This document shows, in pieces, positions 56,937 to 64,000 of a DNA stretch of 64,000 nucleotides. The DNA comes from Lineus longissimus (Eukaryota; Nemertea; Pilidiophora; Heteronemertea; Lineidae): positions 15,703,501 to 15,767,500 of the forward strand of contig NC_088308.1 in NCBI RefSeq assembly GCF_910592395.1, given 5' to 3'. Both the position numbers and the translations under genes were made by a program. The first letter of the stretch is position 1. Every line of letters begins with the position of its first letter. A model generated the notes under the pieces. It was not told the origin of the DNA, ran no database searches, and saw nothing but the letters and a program-made list of their open reading frames with translations.

Positions 56937-58061
56937 AAATGAAATGGCCAGGGCCATTGTGCTCACCTCATGTGGAGGAAAGATGGATAAAGAGCATGGT
57001 ATTGTGTCATGTAGTGTTAGGTTTGATGTAGGTCCAAGCAATTACAATTTCCCCAAAATGGCCAATTTACAGTACATTCGACCTCTGTGACCTTGAAAAG
57101 TAGGTCAAATCAAAGAAGACCCGGGTGACACATTGAATGGTTGTTAGAATTAGATGTACCTATGATATAAAATTGGTGCCAATCGGGCAAGTCATTACTA
57201 GGAATAATGGCATTTTGAAGAATTTAGGATTTGGCCCCCTCCCTGGAGAGGCCAAACGGCAAATCAGATCGCACCAAACTTCAGTACCTGAGATCACCTG
57301 ACCAAGGGGTACATGTGTACTTAATTTGTGATCAATAGTCATTGCAGTTAAGAAACGTGCCATAGTTACGGCCTGACGGCGAATTTACGCCATTGGACCT
57401 CTGTGACCTTGATAAGATGGTCAAATTAAAAACCTGTGTGACATATACTGTATGGTGGTTAGATGTAACCATGATATCAAATTGGTGGCAATCGGGCAAG
57501 AAGTTAAGGAATAATCACATTTTTAAGGTTTTTGGATTTTGCCCCCTCGTGGTCAAGTGGTGAATCATATTGGACCAAACTTTGGTCCCTGAGATCACCT
57601 GACTAAGGGGTAAATGTGTACCAAATTTGGTATCAATAGTCGTTGCAGTTTAGAAACGTGCCATCGTTACATCCTAACGGCCAATTTACACCATTTGACC
57701 TCTGTGACCTTGAAATGGAGGTCAAATCAAAAACCCGGAGGATATATGATGCACCTTTGCTAGAAGTACCTACCATATTTTTTTCAAAATTTCCCGACTA
57801 CTATTAAGGGAGATATATTGCATATTTTCACTTTTAACGTTTGGCCCCCTGGTGGCCAAACAATGAAACGAATCGGACCGAAACTTGGTCTCCAAGGTGT
57901 CGTTACATAAGGGTACATGTGTACCAAGTTTCAACTCAATAGCTCTAACAGTTACGAAACGTGCCCTGCTAACGGACGACGGACGACGACGACGACGGAC
58001 GACGGACGACGGACGCCACGGTATGGGATAAGCTCACCTCTGCTAAGAGGTGAGCTAAAAA
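56937..58061 (+). mobile_element. HINE-like element, family B, second near-identical copy
   Basis: It matches 29961-31146 nearly base for base over the whole length, with scattered single changes. The main difference is a much shorter GAC linker (about 57973-58016). The same 5' arm GCTCACCTC and 3' hairpin AGCTCACCTCT-gcta-AGAGGTGAGCT are intact. Core motifs lie at 57087, 57403 and 57704. Confidence 0.82.
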
Positions 58062-58562
58062 GGTTGGACAACTTAAGGTTCCCTTGACGGTGGTTGGCAT
58101 ACAGCATCCGCATCACCGGCACCAATAACAGAAATGATTCCATCTGTAGTTATCGGAAAGGTTTGGCCAATCTCCACTTCCTTTGAGGAAAGGGTGGCAT
58201 AAATCAGTGTCACCACAATCAGCATTGACGTATAAAATGATCAGAAAAGTTTGGATGACCTTTTCACAGATCACCAGCACGGACATTAGAAATGATTCTG
58301 TATGGCAGTAATTAGAAAAGTTTGGGCTAACTCCAATACTCTTTAAGGTAGACAGAATATAAGATAGTGTTGTCATCACCGTTACAATGAATGACAATGG
58401 CATTAGAAATTCTGTCTTCTTACAATAATGAACACACATAAGAACGACAATGTACACAAAAGTATCATCATCGTTGCAGCATCTCAGTGCTCCCGATATC
58501 ATATATCTTGAGAAGTATCTAGTTTTGTTGTTCTTATGAGAACATTATTTTAACATGCTTAA
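58062..58562. other. no gene recognised
   Basis: A minus-strand frame of 129 codons (58113-58502) has no domain. Words around 'attagaaatgattct' recur loosely, suggesting an old low-copy repeat. Confidence 0.35.
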
Positions 58563-59045
58563 CCCTTTCAGTGCCAGCCATGCACAAACCTGTATACTGC
58601 CCTCTTCCAGGTTTGCAAGGGTTTTTCAGGGTTTTGTATAAAACCATGTTGAAATGCTAAATAAAGTAATAAAACCTATGTATTATACCTTATTTTGTAG
58701 CTTTTTATTCACTCTTTCATTTCAAACATCAATGGTACCTTTTTACTGAGTGGTAGATGGTGAAACATTCCCCTGGACATAAGGGTATTTTGCACTTTGT
58801 GCAGTAGCTCCGCATGTCGGCAATTTCAGCAACTTTATCAGCGCCAAGCCCGGACTAGCCATGCTCATTTTGTACACATGATGACGTCACAAACGGGTGC
58901 ATAGATCATCTGCTTGTCGTAGGAGAGAGCATAGTGTCTCCATTACGTTTTCTTCAAGAAATAGTTCAAAACGTCAAACAACGGTTTTGGCCCTCAATGG
59001 ATGGGTTTCTAAAAACGTTGAACGACAGTTTTTGCACTCAAAGTG
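58563..59045. mobile_element. TTAA-flanked MITE (piggyBac-like)
   Basis: A 483-bp element between TTAA at 58559-58562 and 59046-59049. The ends are CCCTTTCAGTGC and the reverse complement of GCACTCAAAGTG (CACTTTGAGTGC), 9 of 12 matching. TTAA plus CCCTTT-type ends is the piggyBac signature. It is non-coding. Confidence 0.65.
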
Positions 59046-59428
59046 TTAACAGAAATGAAGGGGCCCTGTTAGTGTTCCTTTAATACAGGGAGACGTATAT
59101 CCTCTTTTAGCCACTGAACTAGCTCACTGCCCCTGTGACACTTCATGCACGTATCAGTGATCCTGAACAAGCACAACACGCTATTTAAAGTGCATTGGGT
59201 GGCTGTTGTTGATCAGATCCAAGCACAAAGAAAATTGCAGTGAAAACACAACATGATGGTCAGCTTGCGCAATGTGGCTACTGTCAAGAACAGAGTTCAT
59301 TGTTAGCGCCGCTTCCATGCTAAGTTATAGTGAAACAGTTTGAAATCTACCCCGGAAAGAGTACCCTACCATAATGGTTCTACAGTAATCATTCAGTACC
59401 TTATAGATCAGCCAAGTGCAAGGTGTAT

Positions 59429-60432
59429 AAAATGAAACGGCCAGGGGCCATTGTGCTCACCGTCTAGATATTAGGTGGTTAGGAATTCATCCTGGCTAAG
59501 AAACATTCTACATGTATAGTATATAGCTAAAACCCAAGTCGGTATGACATGTGATGCATCGTTGCTTGGAGTATCTACCATAAAAATATCATCGAAAACA
59601 AGTCACTAATAAGCGAGATATTCCTTTTTTTGACCTTTTTCAGTTTTGGCCTCCTGGTGGTCAAGTCGAGAATCAGATCACATCGAAATTCGGTGGCCGA
59701 GGTGACATGACATAGGGAGCCATGAGTACCAAATTTCAAGTTCATAGCTTTAGCGGTTAAGAAACGTGTCATAGTTACACTCTAACGGCCAATTTACACC
59801 ACTTAAGCTCTGTGACCTTGAAATTAGGTCAAATCAAAAACCCATTTGAAATGTTATGTATCCTTGCTAGGAGTATGTATCATCAAAATATCATTGAAAA
59901 CCAGTCACTATTAAGTGAGATATTGCACTTTTTACCTTTTTTAGTTTTTTTTTAGTTTTGGTCCCCTGGTGGCCAAGTCGGGAATCAGATCAGACCGTAA
60001 TTCAGTGTCGGAGGTTATATGATGTAGGGAGTCATGTGAACTTAATTTCAAGTTCATAGCTCTATTGGACAATTCAAGCCATTTGACCTCTGTGACCTTG
60101 AAAATTAGGTCAAATCAAAAACCTGTACGATATGTGATGTATCCTTGCTAGAAGAACCTACCACAAATTTTTTATTGAAAACTAGTCACTCATAAGAGAG
60201 ATATCACACTTTTTAGGTTCCCACTTCTGGCCCCCTGGTGGCCAGGTCAAGAATCAGATCAAACCAAAATTCATTGTCACAGATCACCTGAGTTGGGGGG
60301 TTATGCGTACAAAGTTTCAAGTTCATAGCTCTAGCAGTTAAATAACGTGCCACTGTTTTTGAAACAGGATACAGACGCCAACGACGGACGCTGCGCTGTT
60401 GTATAGACTCCCCTACGTTAAGCCAGAAAGGC
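59429..60432 (+). mobile_element. HINE-like element, family A, full length
   Basis: The 5' arm GCTCACCGTCTAGATA and the 3' end CCCCTACGTTAAGCC (decayed from CGGTGAGCC) are both present. Core motifs lie at about 59805 and 60085. The linker is short ('gccaacgacggacgctg'). Confidence 0.7.
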
Positions 60433-62930
60433 CCCTGGAAACATCCTAAGTTAGATTTTCCTGACAACTGCCAATGCCAGTGCATTGGTGGTTTCATGAC
60501 AGCCATATTCGACCCTTCCCTAATTTGGCCTGATCTGACTAATGCCAAAGCTGGGGCTGCTGATGGGCCTTTGTGGCGTACAAGCATAACCAAATGCTAC
60601 TCGACCTGACTTGTTGCAGGTGCCAGTGCTACACAGGTGGTGGTTTGGTACTTTTCTTGAGTATTACCGAATGTGCAAATGCCAATCATTTATCCTGTTG
60701 GTTAGCTATTGACCAAATACTGTTTTGCTTTCAGGAGTGGTATTTATGCCACCAAGAGCAAAGCTCTCCTCTCCCTTCTGGAGCAAAGGGAAGCAACATA
60801 ATTAGTGATCATGGTTTACTCTAAGATGAATCCAGGTGCAAACTCAAGGAAACCTTGCTACCTTGCTACCTTGCTACCATGCTACCTAGTCCTTCACCTT
60901 TTTGCTAATGGCATTAAAAACAATTCTGGTATGCCAGTCTATCAGTTACCATGTTAAAAATTTCTGTACTGTTCATAATATTTACCACACAACATAGCAT
61001 AACTCAATCTTGACCACAGGATCACTTTCTTCTGTAATCAAAACACAATTTTTTTTGTGATGATTGTTTGCCAACAGGTGCTTCAAGGTGGTGCACTGAA
61101 AAACTTGATACACCTCCTAATAATTGTTTCTTCCTGTTTTCCTGACAAGGTTGAAGAACTGTTAATTGGACACAGTCAATTGAGTTCAGGGCCTCATCCT
61201 CCTGGCAAAAATCAGTCTTGGGTGAAATCTAAAACTGCCGAGATTTCCAAACGACTATTGATTCTAAGCATATATGTAGCTTTCAGAAAATGTTAAAAAT
61301 GCCATGATAGATCTAGATGGATACTTTGTATTTTGTCAGCTGAAACAGAGGATATATATCATGGTACGAGTTCCAGACAGATGAATGACAATAACGCAAT
61401 GTTATTGTTTGGATGCAATGTAGTATTGCATAATTTGTTATTTTTAGCATGTACGGTGACTGGAGCAGGAAATGTCTCCCTGCCGCCCGAATGCATCCAA
61501 GGGCAACCTCAACGTTACCCCTCTATCATGTTATTTTCATTGTGGTCGTAGAAGCAGGGGTCCACACAGACGTCAGAATGTAGAATGTTGCCTCCACACA
61601 ATGCATTGTCAGAGCATCAACCTGCACCAAGATGATTGCCGCATGGGGGAACCAGTCGGATTGAAATCAGAACAGTGTGATAATTCAGTCAGATTTTGAA
61701 TTTTTTTTCGCAATGCAATAATTGAAACTACAGCGAAAGGTGACTGGGCAGCGAACATCTTGGTCATAATGGCCATAATTATGTCACTACTCCTTTAATA
61801 ATTCGGCACAGCTAATGAGCATGACTACTATTTACACAAATTTACAACTTTATGATGATTTATAATGTCATTCAAACATTAAGCGAAAATTTGGTTTCCA
61901 AAAACTTGCCAGCCATTTTGGAAACCATCATAGATTTCACAAGTAATTGATTAAGTCCTAGGAGGACAAGGCTTTAAACATGATGATAATGGGTCATTTG
62001 AAGGAAAAAGAACAAATTGCCATTAATGACCAGCAGCTGCTGGAATGCAGTATCAGGGCGCTATATCGCCTCACAATTCCAATTACATCACACATGATAG
62101 AAACAACTAACAAATACAAAACAAAGGCTTCAGCATCAAGACAATGCATCTGGCAAAAAGTAGGATACCAGAAAAAGGAAACAAGTACATTCTCTACTCA
62201 CAAATATTAACCTAAGCTTCATCAGTTATAAATGATTGCAACCTCTCTCAGATGTATTTGTTATTCTCTCGCCTTGAAGTATCTGCATTCGATTAAGGAG
62301 CTAACAGGTGCAGGATTCTGGTAAACACCAACTCTCAAAGAAACAGGGGCTTTTTCAATAACTTTCAGACAAGACAAGGACACCAAGACTTGTCAACAAG
62401 GTCTGGAGAAAATTGGATGAGATAATCAATAACAGGAAAAATACAAGTCTCGAAAAGCCTTGAATACAATATGGTATGAGAAATAGTATCATTTGGTTGA
62501 TCTGGTATTGAGCCTTCCCACCTCAATTTGATCACAAATTCAATACAATCTGTTAATTATAGAAGGAAGAAACCAATACAGCACAAGTAAAGGATCTCCT
62601 TATTCATTGCCAAGTTTTCTGTGCGCCTCAATGCCTATAAATTGCCATGTCGCCCACACTGAAAATTAAAAGCACCATGTTAATAAAATTCAACATGTCT
62701 ATGGTTTAAAGGGTTTAAAAGGTAGACACCCAAACATGTCTGCAATTCCCAGCAGCAGTGGCATGAAACATCTGTCTGTAATCCTTCACATTCTTGAAAC
62801 ATGTGCAGTTAGCACCCAATGTTGGATTTCTTCAAAATGTTAATGTTTAGGAAAAAGCACTTGCCATGTTTTTAGACACACATGCAAACACAGGTCAAAA
62901 CCCACAGGGTTTTTAAGCTAGATGTAATGA
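60433..62930. other. no gene firmly recognised
   Basis: A short tandem of 'ccttgcta' lies at about 60850-60885. A plus frame at 61472-61699 (75 codons, Cys-rich) is open and reads plausibly, but all three plus frames are open over its first half and no good acceptor fits it. I do not call it. Confidence 0.35.
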
Positions 62931-63685
62931 AAACTAGAGGCACCGCGTTTGCTGGCAAATGCTAGTATATCCGCACTTTGGTGAAATCAGGTTGCTGGTA
63001 GTGTTATGGAATGGAATAGAATAGAATAGTAAAGAAGGAAGCTGATGATTGGAGTGGCTTTTATTGTTATTTTGGGTAGTCTATTTCTATAGCGAGAAAT
63101 GTCTAGGTGAACTCGTTCAGAATGTAGAGAGGTCACAAGATATTTCCAAGTTTTACAACAAAAAGGCCGCCAGTCGGCCATCTTGAATGCGAAATCAGCC
63201 ATTATCGAACTTGACCTTGATATTCATCCCATACACGTGCACACCAAATATGAAATGTCTAGGTGAACTCGTTCAGAATAAAGAGAGGTCACAAGGCATT
63301 TCCAAGTTTTACAACAAAATGGCCGACAGTCGGCCATCTTGAGTGCGAAATCAGCCATTATGAAACTTGGCCTTGATATTCACCCGATACACGTGCAAAT
63401 CAAATATGAAATGTCTAGGCGAACTCGTTCAGAATGTAGAGAGGTCACAAGGTATTTGCAAGTTTTACAACAAAATGGCCGCCAGTCGGCCATCTTGAGT
63501 GCGAAATCAGCCATTATCGAACTTGGCCTTGATATTCACCCGATACACGTGGACACCAAATATGAAATGTCTAGGCGAACTCGTTCAGAATGTAGAGAGG
63601 TCACAAGAGTGTGACACACAGACGGTCGGACAGACAATCCTGATAAAAACAATATATCCGAACTTTCTCCGAAAGTGCGGATATT
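62931..63685 (+). mobile_element. HINE-like element, family E, with 156-bp tandem units
   Basis: The 5' arm ATATCCGCACTTT (about 62968-62980) is repeated inverted in the 3' hairpin ATATCCG-a-ACTTTC-tcc-GAAAGT-g-CGGATAT (about 63653-63683). Units start at 63101, 63257, 63413 and 63569, exactly 156 bp apart, with the last one partial. The linker is 'cacacagacggtcggacag'. The start coordinate is approximate ('aaactagaggcacc'). Confidence 0.75.
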
Positions 63686-64000
63686 ACGAGCACGATTGCA
63701 AAAATGTCCCCACTAAGTGGTCATGGACTGAGGAATGGACATTTGAATAAATATGAAAGATTATTCCCGTGCAATAGTTAGGCCAAAATTGATTGGACAC
63801 GTCTTGTAACTGACCATCACTCCAAACCACTGAAATGAATGAGGCAACCAGCTGTCCATTTACAATCGGGAATAAGAAATCCAAGATGTCTGCCCTGCAG
63901 CCATACTGAATATTAGATCTCACCAATGATTAAAGTGATACAATGATGTGATTTAGAACTTTGCGGAAATATGTCCGTTTTTAATTGTTGGTCACAAATG
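63686..64000. other. no gene recognised
   Basis: Nothing supportable. 'atactgaatattagat' at about 63904 resembles 44761 and 472, an old repeat word. Confidence 0.4.

Noticed and set aside
61472-61699. Cys-rich plus frame
   Set aside because: All plus frames are open over its first half and a stop separates it from the nearest acceptor; no known cysteine pattern.

Overview
The window looks like AT-rich nuclear DNA from an invertebrate animal, probably a marine bilaterian. The reasons are short exons with GT-AG borders, two THAP zinc-finger exons, a tRNA-derived SINE, many non-autonomous DNA transposons, and abundant short interspersed elements of the Helentron-associated (HINE, 'pearl'-like) type found in molluscs and other marine invertebrates. 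I cannot name the phylum from sequence alone. I see no rRNA gene, true tRNA gene, CRISPR array or bacterial-style operon.

Host gene content is sparse. Plus-strand candidates are a THAP exon (787-985), a promoter and first exon at 14307-14602 with a phase-compatible second exon (17412-17459) and a weaker third (22908-23021), and a complete THAP domain (21487-21792). On the minus strand, 39233-39111 splices in matching phase to a terminal exon at 37595-37460 and encodes what looks like the end of a RUN domain. A diverged second copy of that terminal exon lies at 32264-32132, and another terminal-exon-like ORF lies at 34924-34811. A broken minus-strand multi-copy gene fragment at 10564-11522 carries an in-frame stop and a 194-bp tandem duplication.

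Mobile DNA dominates. The largest element is a structurally complete DIRS retrotransposon (50172-56722, minus strand) with 171-bp inverted terminal repeats, an internal complementary region, and gag-like, RT/RNase H/methylase-like and tyrosine-recombinase frames. Its RNase H has Asn at a position normally Asp. About a dozen HINE-like elements belong to at least three sequence families. All share one plan: a 5' arm, tandem units of about 150-156 bp carrying AGGTCA-type motifs, a GGAC-rich linker, and a 3' hairpin repeating the 5' arm. TA-flanked and TTAA-flanked MITEs, a hAT-like element, a SINE and long G/C homopolymers fill much of the rest.

Nesting gives a relative history. One HINE family is inserted in another (39853-40936), a TA-flanked MITE splits a HINE (28970-29147), and two nearly identical HINE copies 27 kb apart (29961-31146 and 56937-58061) point to recent activity. 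The lead worth following is the HINE set: terminal arms that change in step between subfamilies, the same 156-bp period in two families, and conserved nuclear-receptor-like half-site arrays.
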